Positions 1 through 11,300 of a stretch of DNA of 64,000 bases are shown one piece after another. A model generated the notes under the pieces. The model saw only the letters and a list, made by a program, of their open reading frames with translations. It was not told the origin of the DNA and made no database searches. The stretch is from Glebionis coronaria (Eukaryota > Streptophyta > Magnoliopsida > Asterales > Asteraceae): contig CM046875.1 of the NCBI GenBank assembly GCA_025667525.1, forward strand, positions 286,582,140 through 286,646,139, in the 5' to 3' direction. The first letter of the stretch is position 1, and each line of letters starts with the position of its first letter. The position numbers and the translations under genes were made by a program.

Positions 1-949
1 TGGAAAAGATAAAAGGAGTATCTTTTTCCAAGAGGTGGGTCATCGGGCGAGCGATTTGAGAAAAATCTTTGATGAATCGACGGTAGAAGCCCGCATGACC
101 CAGAAAACTTCTCACACCCTTCACGGTTGAAGGTGGAGGCAACTTGGCGATAACATCGACTTTAGCACGATCTACTTCAAGACCGGCTTTGGAAATCTTG
201 TGTCCCAGCACGATTCCTTCTTTTACCATAAAATGGCATTTTTCCCAATTCAGAACAAGGCGAGTGTCTTCGCACCGCTTAAGCATACGTTCCAAATTGG
301 CAAGGCAAGAAGAGAAGGAATCCCCGAAGACCGAGAAATCATCCATGAAGACTTCCATGGTTTGTTCAATCATGTCATGGAAGATAGCTAACATGCACCT
401 TTGGAAAGTCCCGGGCGCATTACATAAGCCAAAAGGCATCCTTTTGTAAGCAAATGTGCCATAGGGACAAGTGAATGTTGTCTTCTCTTGATCTTGGGGA
501 TCGATGGGTATTTGGAAATAACCCGAGAAACCATCAAGAAAGCAGTAATATTCATTACCCGCTAAACGTTCAAGCATTTGGTCCATAAAAGGTAGAGGGA
601 AATGATCCTTTCTCGTGGCATCATTGAGTTTGCGGTAGTCTATACAAACTCTCCACCCAGTGACGAGACGGGTGGAAATCAACTCGTTGTGTTCATTGGG
701 AACAACGGTTATTCCGCCCTTCTTGGGCACACAATGGATTGGACTAACCCATGGGGAATCCGAAATAGGGTAAATCATACCCGCATCAAGAAGTTTGATA
801 ACCTCTGTTTGGATGACTTCATGTATTTTTGGATTCACCCTTCGTTGGCTTTGAATTGTGGGCTTAAAATCGTCCTCCATGAGAATTTTGTGTGTGCAGA
901 AGTGAGGATCAATTCCACGAATATCAGAAATTTTCCAAGCAATAGCCTT
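1..949 (-). pseudogene. pol: Athila-1 pol: reverse transcriptase, partial
   Basis: Translation from 949 down to 1 stays open and reads as a Ty3/gypsy reverse transcriptase that would copy element RNA into cDNA. Recognisable in order are WVSPIHCVPKKGG, the GWRVCIDYRKLN block, LDGFSGYFQIPI, GLCNAPGTFQRC, the catalytic FMDDFSVFG (codons at 338-349, minus strand) and the downstream GVRSFLGHAGFYRRFIKDFS thumb/connection. No stop was found within this part. It is separated from the protease segment only by a TAG at 950-952, where the Athila-3 homologue has a lysine after DH. The frame is the same as gag (3856) and protease, as in a single gag-pol polyprotein. The C-terminus, RNase H and integrase lie beyond base 1. 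Confidence 0.92.
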
Positions 950-1888
950 CTAGTGATCTTTCAACATGTTGATAAGTCGGGCTTTTTGTTCTTCCTTTAG
1001 GTCCTTAGCAATGATGACTGGCGACTTCTTCTCTTCTTCAAGGAATACATACTTGAGATGGGGCGGCAACTCCTTAAGTTCTAAATCCGAAGGATTTGCG
1101 ACGGGAGGCGTTTTCAAAGTCGGAGTATCGATAGCAATGACCGTGGGAGATGGAGGAGAAGGATTGTCTTCGTTGAGAAGGCTTTCAAAGAAATGCATGT
1201 CTTTGTCCCCATCGGTAGGAGAATCATCAGTAGATAAGGTCACATCTCCCATGGTGTCTTCAAGATCTTTCCAAAACAAATCACTATCTCCAAATAGAGA
1301 CAATGAGGAATCAATAGAAGACACGGTCTCAACATTGGGAAGAGAGGTAGGAATACTTTTGCAAGCATCATTAAAGTGTTCTTCACAAGCCTTATCGAGA
1401 ACGTCAATACAATTAACACTCTCATATGAGTAAGGCTGTTTAGACAACTTTCCCATGTTGAAGACTACTTTATCGTCACCCACTCTCATGATAAGCTCAC
1501 CGGCTTCAACATCGATGAGAGTGCGACCGGTCCTAAGGAATGGACGTCCAACAATTAGTGGCACACGAAGGTCCATCTCGTAGTCGACGACAACAAAATC
1601 AGCAGGGAAGGTGAATTTGTCGACTCCTACAATGACGTCTTCGGCTATCCCCACTGGATAAGCAACCGTACGGTTTGCCAATTCCAAAGTCATTTTGGTG
1701 GGGACTAGCTCTGGGAGAGATAATTGCTTCCAAACGCTTAGAGGCATAAGATTAATACTGGCACCTAGATCGGCTAGGGCCATGCAATTCTCTACTCCCG
1801 GGAAATTGCAAGGGATAAGAAAACGACCCGGATCACCAAGCTTGGTTGGCAATTTCCTTAAGAGCACTGCAGAGAAATTCTCATTAAG
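950..1888 (-). pseudogene. pol: Athila-1 aspartic protease and linker to RT
   Basis: This segment of the gag-pol frame lies between an in-frame TAA (1889-1891) and TAG (950-952). Near its N-terminus is LGDPGRFLIPC, then the retropepsin active-site region ALADLGASINLMPLSVW, with the catalytic Asp in DLG (about residue 33 counted from the Met at 1867). It continues through FVVVDYEMD and PLIVGRPFLRTGR, the second half of the protease fold, then an acidic Ser/Asp/Pro-rich linker and ELPPHLKYVFLEEE, which leads into RT. The protease would process gag-pol. Both flanking stops are single-codon changes in an otherwise continuous frame, so the gene is recently disabled rather than ancient. Confidence 0.9.
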
Positions 1889-2485
1889 TTAGGTGTTGGC
1901 AATATCGAGGAGCTTTTCCTTGTCGCTCAGAAGATCTTTAAACATTTTCGCATATTTAGGCATGTGGGCGAGAGCCTCAGCGAAGGAGATATTGAAATTC
2001 AGTTGTTTGAACATTTTAAGGAAGTTCGAAACCTGAATATCGTCCTTGCTTTTGAGCTTCTCTTTCCTCAACCTAGATGGATAAGGTATATTGGAAGAAG
2101 AGGAAGGCTTTGGAAGAATCGGATCACTCACATCCTTGGGTGGAGGAGGGGTAGAAGGAAGAGGTGGAGAAATTGGGGAAGTAGAAGGATGAGGAATAGG
2201 AGCAGGTGACTCGTTCTCCTTAGTCACAACCACCGGTGGAGGTATAGGAAGCTCGGGTTCCTTGGTACCTTTGCCACTTCGAGTGGTGATTGCTTTCATC
2301 TCCCCTCTTAGATTCACAACGGTGTTACTCGGAAGAGTACCCGAAGAAGAGGGTTGATTACCTTGGAAGAAACTAGCCATCATGTTCCTCAAGTCATTTG
2401 TTTGGCTATCCAACGTATTTCGCATGTCGGCTCTCAAATCGTTTCCTTGCTTGACCAAGTCTGCTTTCAAATTGATCACTTCACG
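1889..2485 (-). pseudogene. gag: Athila-1 gag C-terminal/protease spacer
   Basis: In the same frame as gag and protease, this stretch has a Lys/Gln/Asn-rich coiled-looking start (INLKADLVKQGNDLR), then ITTRSGKGTKEPE, a long Pro/Ser/Thr-rich linker and the Athila-conserved block YPSRLRKEKLKSKD followed by FLKMFKQLNFNISFAEALAHMPKY. Athila-2 and Athila-3 carry the same block order. It ends at a TAA (1889-1891), after which the frame resumes as LNENFSAVLLRKLP. Athila-2 has an Arg codon at the stop position. No enzymatic role is evident; this is the linker between capsid and protease. Confidence 0.85.
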
Positions 2486-3856
2486 CTAAAGATTTTCCAC
2501 GATCACATCGTATGTCCTCATGTAGGTCTGCACTTCTTGGTGTAGAGCGGTGGATTGGTTGGGAGGAGCATTGTATGCGGGTGGTTGATAAGCAGGTTGT
2601 TGGTAAACTTGGTTGTTACGTTGAGGTGGTTGTTGCTGCTTGTGAGGTGGGATGTATGGTTGTCGAGGTTGTTGTTGTTGTTGAGGAGGGCGGTTTAGGT
2701 TTTGTTGTTGGTTTGGGTTGTTTGGGGGAAAACCAGGTGGGGAAAGATAATTGTTAGAGCGGTAGCTAAGCAAGTTACGGTCACCTTGAGGACGGGCTTG
2801 ATAAGCAGGTTGAGGATAGGTGCCATATGCCGCATTCACATTCTCAGCAGGGTAGTCTTGGGTGGCAGTACAAGTGGTGTAAGAGTGAGGACCACCGCAT
2901 ATCTCACAAGGTTGGCTGACAGCGTTAACTTGGGCGTTTTTAGCGTTGTTGCTGTTGTTGTTGCTGACGGTGTGGGTGACAAGCGATTCAAGAAGCGTAG
3001 TGATTTTGTCCAATCGCTTGTCGCTGTCACTAGTGCTAGCACTAGCGACATTGGTCCGAACACTCTTGGTTTGCACATGAGATTTATTCTCAATGATGTC
3101 CCAAGCAGCATTGGAAGTCTTAGCCAATAGATTACCCCCCGAGGCACTGTTCAGTGAATCTTGGTCACTCATGCTTAAACCATTGTAAAAAGTATTAATT
3201 TGATGTACTTTGGTAAAACCATGTTGTGGGCATTTTCTTAAAAGATCTTTGAAACGATCCCAAGATTCACTGAACGACTCATCGTACTTTTGTTCAAAAT
3301 TTATGATTTCATTCCGCAATGCGGTAGTACGAGAGGGTGGGAAAAAGTAATTGATGAACTTAGTTTCCAAATCCGTCCACGAGAGAATACTCTGTGGCGG
3401 TTCCTTAGCAAGCCAATGCCGGGCTTGTCCCTCTAAAGAAAAGGGAAAAAGTTGTAACCTGATAACCTCTTGTGGAACCCCATTGAACTTGACCGTGTTG
3501 GTGAGTTGCAAGAATCTCTTGATATGGTCGTGTGGATCATCAATGGTACGTCCCAAGAATGGTTGAGCGGAGACCATCTGGATAAAGCCTGATTTTAGCT
3601 CAAAGTTGTTGGCGGCAATTGGAGGTATGACAATTGGATCCGTGTTGCCATCTACATGAGCTTGCAGCAATTTAATCATCGGGCGATTATCCGGTTGAGG
3701 CTCATTGTTGTTGTTATTGTTCATGTTGTTGAAAGGCGGGTTGTTGTTGTTATTATTGTTGTTCGGAGGTGGTATGTTATTGTTGTTTTGTACACCAGCC
3801 ATGTCTAAGTTATCGAGAGGCTCGGGCTCTTGATAAGACGTGGATCGAGTGCGCAT
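2486..3856 (-). pseudogene. gag: Athila-1 gag (capsid/nucleocapsid)
   Basis: A 456-residue frame starts MRTRSTSYQEPE, the same start as in Athila-2. Residues about 23-55 are Asn tracts. About 90-235 form the retrotransposon gag domain (FPFSLEGQARHWL, FFPPSRTT, SWDRFKDLLRKCPQHGF, INTFYNGL). At 317-329 there is a zinc-knuckle-like C-x2-C-x3-H-x4-C, followed by a Pro/Gln/Asn-rich tail. Gag would form the cytoplasmic virus-like particle and bind the RNA. The frame ends at a TAG (2486-2488) and continues unchanged beyond it, so the stop is a point mutation and not the natural end. A CAG/G splice-acceptor-like sequence directly precedes the ATG. Confidence 0.93.
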
Positions 3857-4052
3857 ACACCTGCAAAAGAACGAACAAATAAAAACAAGGCAAAAATATT
3901 TTTGGTTTTTATGTTTTTTAATTTTTTTGTATTTATGAAAATTTTATATATATATTTTTTTTTTGAAAATTTTTGTGAAAAAGTAACGTTCACGGGGAAC
4001 GGATCCCAAAATCCAAGTTCTCACAAAAAACTTTTGATCTTAACGAGAAGAG
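3857..4052 (-). other. Athila-1 leader between PBS and gag
   Basis: This untranslated leader of 196 bases is A/T-rich with poly-T/poly-A runs near 3898-3965. On the minus strand its end reads TTCTTTTGCAG directly before the GTGTATGCG that contains the gag ATG. The same arrangement occurs in Athila-2. No open frame of note. Confidence 0.7.
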
Positions 4053-4067
4053 CCGGCAGCGGCGCCA
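4053..4067 (-). promoter_or_regulatory. Athila-1 primer binding site (tRNA-Asp type)
   Basis: Minus strand reads TGGCGCCGCTGCCGG two bases after the LTR end. It matches the complement of the plant tRNA-Asp 3' end (known sequence TGGCGCCGTTGCCGG) with one difference. This is where minus-strand DNA synthesis would start. All three Athila PBSs in the window carry the same C in place of T. Confidence 0.88.
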
Positions 4068-4332
4068 TTTGATACAAGCATTTTGTATGGTTCAAAATAA
4101 TTCTCGGAATCCTCTCGAATTGATCTCGGTTTAAAGTGGAATGATTTGTTCTTGGTGTCCAAAAATGTGTTTGGTTTTCTATTCTATTAAAAAGATAAAT
4201 GACTAAAGCAAATTAAAATCTGAACCAAAACAGTTAATGAAATTAAACTTGAACTTAAATAAAACAATTACTCGAATAGAACTTTAAGACAAATTAAACA
4301 ATGAAACCAACTTACTAAAAATAAGCTCTAAA

Positions 4333-4762
4333 CGGAATAAATGATCCAGAATACACTAGCTCTATGCGGAATGTCTCCTAACTCGGAATAAATTGGCCTA
4401 TTCGGAAAGTAATCCTATTCGAAATAAAATTTGCTTATACGAAAAAATGGACTTATTCGGAAAAATACCCCTATGCGGAAAAACAGGTTCTAATCGGAAA
4501 GCATGACCTATTCGGAAAATTCAGACCATTCGGAAAGCAGACCCTATTTGGAATATATACAATATTCCGAATAAGATAAAATGGAAATGACCTATTCGGA
4601 ATATCAACTATTCCGAATAAACAAAAAGAACAACCTGCTATTCGGAAGATGGGGCCTATTCGGAATATGTGAAATATTCCGAATAAGGGATGAAACAATC
4701 AAGCTACTCGGAATGTTAGAAATATTCCGAATAGGGGACAACTTAAGATAACTATTCGGAAT
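4333..4762 (-). repeat. CGGAAT/ATTCCG motif array in Athila-1 LTR
   Basis: I count about 18 CGGAA or TTCCG cores in 430 bp, mostly as tATTCGGAA or ATTCCGAA, in both orientations and irregularly spaced, plus a few one-base variants such as TTGGAA and CAGAAT. The array lies about 410-850 bases downstream of the TATA box in the sense direction, so it would be transcribed. It is not a simple tandem repeat, because the spacers differ. Confidence 0.9.
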
Positions 4763-5170
4763 AATGCTGGAACTAAAGAACAGAAACAGTAGGAAAACAG
4801 GGAGGTACGATTTTTAATCAATCGACCAAGATACTCAAAAAGGTTTTACCAAATCAACCAATAATCATTTAAATACCATAAGTAACAAATCCCAACAATA
4901 AAAGCACTAAATCAACAACTTTTTAAGATCAAACTTGAACCGAATAAAAACTTAAGAACTTGAAACAAAAAGAGGAAAGATGAACAAGATGAATATAAAG
5001 ATCGGATTAAAAGATTAATGTAAAAGTTAACAATAGTAATGATCAAACACTTACAAGATTCAAGGAATAATGAAAAATCACCAAACACCCTAATGGTGTT
5101 GGTGATGAAACGAACCAAAACTGGGAAGGAGAAAAATAAAGCTAACTACCTAATTGTGTGAAGGAAAAAT

Positions 5171-5179
5171 CCTTTTATA
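5171..5179 (-). promoter_or_regulatory. Athila-1 LTR TATA box
   Basis: TATAAAAGG on the minus strand, about 445 bases into the LTR. The Athila-2 and Athila-4 LTRs have TATA boxes at nearly the same distance (about 430-445), which supports it as the Pol II promoter of the element. Confidence 0.7.
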
Positions 5180-5624
5180 GTCCTAGTGGTTGGTTGGTGA
5201 GTGGGCTTTCTCCCTTTCTTCTTGTCTTCTCGTCTTTTCAGAAAAGTTGACGTTTTTGATTCTGATTCGGGATTTGTCGACGATTAAATACAACTCGTCT
5301 TTTAATTTCTTCGTTTAATAGACTTGAGTTTCTTCGACATATGTAAATCTTCCGTCTTTGGTCCTTTTCTTCGATAAATCTTCAAATAGGCCCATTGACT
5401 TCAGATCTTTTGCACCTCTTGGTCAATAGACTTCGACTTTAGTCTTTTTCCTTGATAAAACCCGTGCAATCCCATGTTTTCTTTAATATTCATCCGGTAA
5501 GCTCTGAAAACACAATAAACACAAAAACCACGCATAATTCCAAACAAATGATATTAAATACGTGTTTTGGTCTTGTTTTAGCGAGAATTAAGTGGTAAAA
5601 GGATGGGTGTTCACACACCTATCA

Positions 5625-6380
5625 GTGTGCCTTTCCGACAGGTTACGGGCTCGTTTGTTGATCAGTTCAGTTGCAAACCCCATAGCACTTTCGACAGTAG
5701 TGGGCCGTGATGCAAGCACGCTGTCATGAATGGCGTCAGGGAGTCCACTGACATACTTCTCAATCTTTTCTTCCCTTTGAGGAAACAGTCTGGTACATAT
5801 CATGATTAATTCTTGAAATCTTTGGTTGTACCAAATGATGTCATTGTTCTTACACTTAAGATCCCACGGTTCAATCTCCAATTTCTTCATTTCGCCTCTT
5901 GGTCATTACTTTTCAGTCATTCTCTCCTTAAGGTTGGCCCATGTGAGAGAATAAGCAGCATCGTGCCCAAGGGTAGCAACAACTAAGTTCCACCAAGTAA
6001 GGGCACTCTCAAGTAATGTGTAGGTGGCGAATTTGACTTTGTTCTCATCAGCATAGTCACTTATGCGGAATACAGTCTCCAACCTTTCAAACCATTGCAT
6101 TAGTTCCCTAACTCATTCCTTTCCTCGGTAGTATGAGGGTTTGCATTTCAGGAAGTCAGGGTAAGAGTAACCCTTGTTGGCATTGTTTCTGCGTGCATTA
6201 AGGTTTTGACCATCGTTCATATTCCGCTCAGCTCCTCTGGCTTCCATGGCTGCTGCGATGCCCTCATTTATCATTTCCCTGAGTTGGGTAGCAGTGACAT
6301 TTTGAGTAGCTTTAGTATGGTTGGTATTTGTGGCATTTGAGGTTGTTGCATCGTTGGGGTTCGATCAAGTAATCGCCATT
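5625..6380 (-). pseudogene. gag: Tekay-1 gag, truncated and broken
   Basis: The frame starts at the ATG 6378-6380 and reads through a Thr/Asn-rich N-terminus, then QLREMINEGIAAAMEARGAE, KGYSYPDFLKCKPSYYRGKE and the Ty3/gypsy gag domain (MQWFERLETVFRISDYADE, ESALTWWNL, LKERMTEK, then EIEPWDLKCKNND, EKYVSGLPDAIHDSV). It is in one frame throughout but has a TGA at codon 5, a TGA between KE and VRELMQWF, and consecutive TAA TGA (5903-5908) where family members carry Tyr-Cys. The gene stops at 5625, before the zinc knuckle, where the Athila-1 LTR begins. The product would have been capsid. Confidence 0.87.
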
Positions 6381-6803
6381 TGTCTATTATCATACACAAG
6401 ATGAGATCATTAGTTTAAGTGTTAGTACAGTTTTTATATTACTTACACGGGGAAATTTCATGCATAGATTTCATAAAAAATTGGATAACCTGTCAAGATT
6501 TCATAATATAATACAACACATTATGGATATAACAAAAGAAAGTGATTACATGCCATTTTCGTAAGAAATTAAACATACATCGAGCATAACAAATCCAAGT
6601 CAAAGGCTCAACGGGCCTTGTCCAGGGTAGTGGTACACACACTCTTAAGTACATCACATCAAAACACTTATTCGAAAGAGTACAGTACAGCGATAGGTCA
6701 CAAAATCTGGAAGAAAATAAAAGTAAAAAAAGTCCTATACCATGATAGCTGGGATACAACCCAAAAGCTTATCATGATGTACAAGAGATCTAGTACATCT
6801 ACT
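6381..6803 (-). other. Tekay-1 spacer between leader ORF and gag
   Basis: 423 bases with no sustained open frame on the sense strand and no motif I recognise. It separates the leader ORF from the gag ATG. Confidence 0.5.
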
Positions 6804-7679
6804 CTAATCCTGCCTAGCAGGTCTGCTGGATGAGGTAGGTGCCGATGGGGCTGGTGAAGCTGCAGGTGCTGACCTAGTTCTCTGCAATGCCTGAACTGCC
6901 AATCGGGTCTCCTTAAGCAGACGAAGTGCAGTCAGCAACTGGGATCGAAGTCTGTCAACCGCTCCTCGGAGATAGGCGGTCTCTGTAGTCATGCCATCAT
7001 GTCGTATAGCTGCAAGGTCAAAGAAGTTGGACAAGGACTGCTCCTGTGCACTGAGAGTAGCATGGGTCTGGTGCTGAAAGCCCTCCAAGGTGTGAATATG
7101 CTGATGGAGACAATAGTTCTCCTCCAGCAACCATTGTAAAGCCTCATCGGTCACGACCCGAACACCTCTGGCTGCCTGGGCTTCTACCCACATGGTCCAA
7201 GAGAGATAGTCTATACGCTCATGCACGACAGTGTACCCCGCCTGGCATGCTGTCAACAGGTTATGGACATCCGACATTTCCTGCTCCTAGCGTGCTGCCA
7301 GAGCGGCAATCTGGGCTTGGACCGTATCAGCATGTCCCGTCCTGGAACCCTCTCCGACTTTAAAAGTGGAGTCAAGAGTAGCCTCATACCTCCTCTTAAG
7401 GGGAAGTAGAGACCCGGGAATGTAGCCCTGTAGCGACGATGGCAGTGCTAGTGGTGGTAGGTCGTGAGTCATCTGGTCCTCCTCCACAGTGGTGGGGACC
7501 AGTGTAGCTGATGGTGGAGCAGTGAGAGAGTTATCAGGAAATGCAGCTCCAATAGTCTGGCTATCCTCGGAATCTGAGGCCGACAGCCATCCACAGTGTA
7601 CGGATCGTGGCGACGTAGAGATAGATGGAGCGGGGGCCGCCTCTGGTAGAATAGTCGGGGATGCACCAGGTGGAGTCAT
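6804..7679 (-). pseudogene. Tekay-1 leader ORF upstream of gag, function unknown
   Basis: One minus-strand frame of about 292 codons starts MTPPGASPTIL and ends SSRPARQD, interrupted by a single TAG at 7284-7286 (context LAAR-stop-EQEMSDV). The first 130 residues are Pro/Ser/Thr-rich and low in structure. The second part is Leu/Gln/Arg-rich with likely amphipathic helices (ETAYLRGAVDRLRSQLLTAL) and ends in an Ala/Pro/Ser tail. It is GC-rich compared with its surroundings. It lies between PBS and gag in the same orientation, so it is an extra leader ORF of the element. I recall similar proteins annotated as hypothetical in Asteraceae genomes, but no known domain is recognised. Confidence 0.6.
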
Positions 7680-7873
7680 GATACTATGAAAATAGTATTA
7701 TTTTAAATTTGACGTAAGTATAAGCTTACAAACAAAAGAAAAGTCTTTTTTTGGTTACAAGTTTATAGTGTATACACTTTTTAAACATACAACGTAATGT
7801 TTTAAGGTTACGTTAATACTTATACGATTAATTAATTAGATTGTTAATAATCAATGCACACTTAGTTCACATA

Positions 7874-8162
<289 letters not shown>

Positions 8163-8292
8163 CTACGTTCTACATGCTTAACTAATATAGTCCCAAGAAA
8201 ATCCCCAAAAGATTTTTGTTTAGTTATAGTCCAGTTTAAAAAAAATATTTATTTTTATTTTATTTAAATTGATCTGGTTCTCTATAATTATC

Positions 8293-8304
8293 GTTCTGAT
8301 ACCA
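8293..8304 (-). promoter_or_regulatory. Tekay-1 primer binding site (tRNA-iMet type)
   Basis: Minus strand TGGTATCAGAAC, five bases from the LTR end. It differs by one base from the canonical plant TGGTATCAGAGC complementary to initiator tRNA-Met. Confidence 0.8.
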
Positions 8305-8309
8305 TTCTC

Positions 8310-11300
8310 TGTGACACCTCGAGTCGGGTCAAAGGCAGCAAAAATAATATTTAGATGTCACAGAGGTGGATCAATAGCAAATAGTACATAGAGCATAAAA
8401 ATTGTCTTAACATGAACAGTGTTACAAATTAATAAAAATTGTCTTAACATAATCAAAATAAATTGTTTGTTTTTCCTAAGTAGAAACCCCTGATGAGTCC
8501 TACAATACAGAATATTATGATGCTTGAGTCCATGCACACACCACGTACTAGCTTCATTTTCCTGAGAAAAAACATGCTTAGAGGGTCAACATAAAGTTGG
8601 TGAATTTACAGGTTTAATAAAATAAGTTTGGACAGTAAACGATCACAGTAGTAGTAGCAATGCACAAAGCATTTATAATAAAAGGTAATTACATTCCCTA
8701 TTGCCCAAAAACTGAGGCTTAACTCCAGGGTTCTCAACAGATGAGGACCCCGTTGCCTTACAAAAAGGCTCACAATTCCAGTTCCAACATGATATACATC
8801 TGTTGTCCAGGCCAAGGCACAGTGAGCGCTACTCACCCAGATGGGGATCGTCAATCCCAATAGATCTATTTATAACATTCGGGCAATTACAGTAATTTTA
8901 ATAGTTTCTACAATAGGCAATCGTAATCAAAGTTTGTACATTTCAGCTTATGTCCATAAAAGAAGTTGCATGTTTTCTCCCCCATAGAGAATTTTAAAAG
9001 TTTATCAATATCTTATGTGGGGCTGTAAACTCACCTTAGGGTTTGTAATAGTTGTGCAATAAATGATAATGCTCATGCCACAGTCAATTGCCTAATTAAA
9101 TAGTACAGTTTTAGTAAATAATGCAGGAAACGTATGTGCATGCTTATACAATTTTTAGACAGTTTATTTATGTTACTATGTTTATTTAAGTAATTGTAGT
9201 ACAAGTATTAATAATGTTTAATTAAATTGGTTATCAAATTTCGTGTTTAAGTAAAAATGTTTTACTTACAATTTTTGTATAAGTACTTGTATTTAATTTA
9301 TATATATAGTTTATATAAATTATTTTATAAACTAAAATATAAATATTTTATTTAACTTAAAGTCCAAAAGTTTCCAACATTTACTAAATAGTTTATAAGT
9401 TACAAGTTTAAGGAATTACGGTTTTAGTCCTTATAGTTTAATATTTATTCAAGTTTTACTAATTTAAATGAAATAAGGGTTTAGGGTTTGTTTAAGTTTC
9501 AGATATGTGCAAAACTAGTCCCTCTATATTTTTATTAAAGTACAACTTTCGGATCTTACACTTTTAGTACCCAGGGCTTGTAATACTTTCGGGTTATGGC
9601 AAAAATAGTCCCTCTAGTTATAATTAGGTTTTATAACTTTCATTAAATGACAAGAGTAGTCCCTAGGGCTTCTAAATGTTTCGGCTAATTATAATAATTA
9701 GTCCTTAGGGTTATAATATGATAATTCAACTTTAGGAAATTTACAAAAATGGTCCCTAGGGTTTAATAAGTCTCGAATGGAATTAATGAACCCTTAAACT
9801 TTTGGATATTTACAATACTAGTCCTTGTACTTAATGTTTTAACAAAACAAGTTTCAAATGTCATAGTTTTAATCCATAAGTTTCATTAATTTACATTTTT
9901 AGCCCAAAAGTTTTATAAGTTATATTTTTGTTATAAAAACTTTATCTAGTATTAAAATACCAAGTGGGCTTATTAAATGTGTCAAAAGAGTTAATGAGCT
10001 ATCTAATGGGCCTAAACATATTTTTAAGTCCATTAATAAACTAGGATTAGCTAAGTGGGCTTACAAAACATTAAATAGGCCTAATGCGCTCTTTCATATA
10101 TACGGCTATATTGTATTGGCTTATTGGGCCTATTTAAGTTTTGGGCTAATGTTGCATGGGCTTGATTAGTCCATTAATAATACTTAACCATTTATCAAGG
10201 TATAGAATCTATGAATTTTTACAAGCTTATTATTGGTTTATAAAATTTATGTCAAGATCTCTAAATAGAGAGTAAAACACGCGAAATGTTTTTATTTGAT
10301 GTGTTTCAAATAAGATTCAAGTTAGTTATAGGTTGCATGTTAGTCATAAGTCTTAATATAAGCCTATAACCCACGACTATAATTATTTATAGTATTTTAA
10401 GATAAAATCCATGCTTGTTATATGTTTGCATGTAAGTTTAAAAGTCACTTAATGAAAACTAGGTTGTTTATATGTTTATAAGTCAACCATAAGTTCACTA
10501 GGAACTATATAGCCCACGGCTATATTAAATCTTGGTGTTCCAAAATGAGGTTTAAACTTGTTATAGGTTTACAAATAATTTACAAAGTCCAAAATTAGAT
10601 CTAGACTTATTATAAGTTTACAAGTTTAACACAAGTTCAATATGAACTTATATAACCCACGGCTATATATTTTCCATGTGTTATCATTATGAGATCTATG
10701 TTTATTACATGATTAAAAGTTAATATAAAGTCTAAACATGAGATCTAGTTTTGTCATAAGGTTGCATGTTCATCAAAAATCCAACCATGAGGTTTATAGC
10801 CCACGGCTATAATTAAATACATAAAATGTTTTTATGATTTTTATTAAGTCATTATACATAGATAATCACATGTTCCTTTATTTAAATCTTGTTACACAAA
10901 TTCTTGGTGTGTATAAAAATAAGCCGTGACCTTTAAGGTCATGATTTTTCTAGTTTTTGAGTTATACAAGATTACTCTTGAGATTAATGTTTATAAGTTA
11001 ACCAAAAATCCCAAAAGTAGGACCTATAGCTCACGGCTATAAATAAATCCATATGGTGGTTTTTATGATTTTTACCAAGTTTAATATAAGTAAATAATCA
11101 TATGTTTCTTACCAAATAATTTTTATACATGTCTTATGACAAAAAGAAAATATGTTGTGACCTATATAGGTCATGGTTTCACCAATCTTGAGTTTTTATA
11201 AGTTCATCATATGTATTTATCAAGTGAATGATTATGCATGCAAAGAAAGTATAAGTAAATGAAGAAAAGTAAGATTAGTGATACCTTCTAATTAATGTTA

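Larger units (their letters stand above)
1..5624 (-). mobile_element. Athila-1: Ty3/gypsy Athila-type retrotransposon, 5' part
   Basis: Reading on the minus strand, the order is 5' LTR, tRNA-Asp-type primer binding site, gag, protease and reverse transcriptase, then the element leaves the window. RNase H, integrase and 3' LTR are not visible. The Athila assignment rests on the RT wording (FMDDFSVFG), the tRNA-Asp PBS, the N-rich gag and the DLGASINLMPL protease. The LTR start at 5624 directly abuts a gag reading frame of another element (Tekay-1), so Athila-1 inserted into, or truncated, that element. The TSD cannot be tested because the other end lies outside the window. Confidence 0.93.
4070..5624 (-). 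repeat. Athila-1 5' LTR
   Basis: A 1555-bp LTR whose sense strand (minus) begins TGATAGGTGTGTGAACACCC and ends TATCA, giving TGATA/TATCA terminal inverted repeats. It contains a TATA box, a CGGAAT motif array and a terminal hairpin with GTGA loop. It is related to the Athila-2 LTR (shared start and shared U3 block) but clearly divergent and 250 bp shorter. Confidence 0.93.

Noticed and set aside
144..1000. Plus-strand frames at 144-449, 602-1000 and 966-1433
   Set aside because: They are antisense shadows of the Athila-1 protease and RT frame; none resembles a protein family.
2702..3147. Frames of 100-140 codons on both strands over the Athila-1 gag
   Set aside because: Composition follows the Gln/Asn codon runs of gag read in other frames; gag itself explains the sequence.
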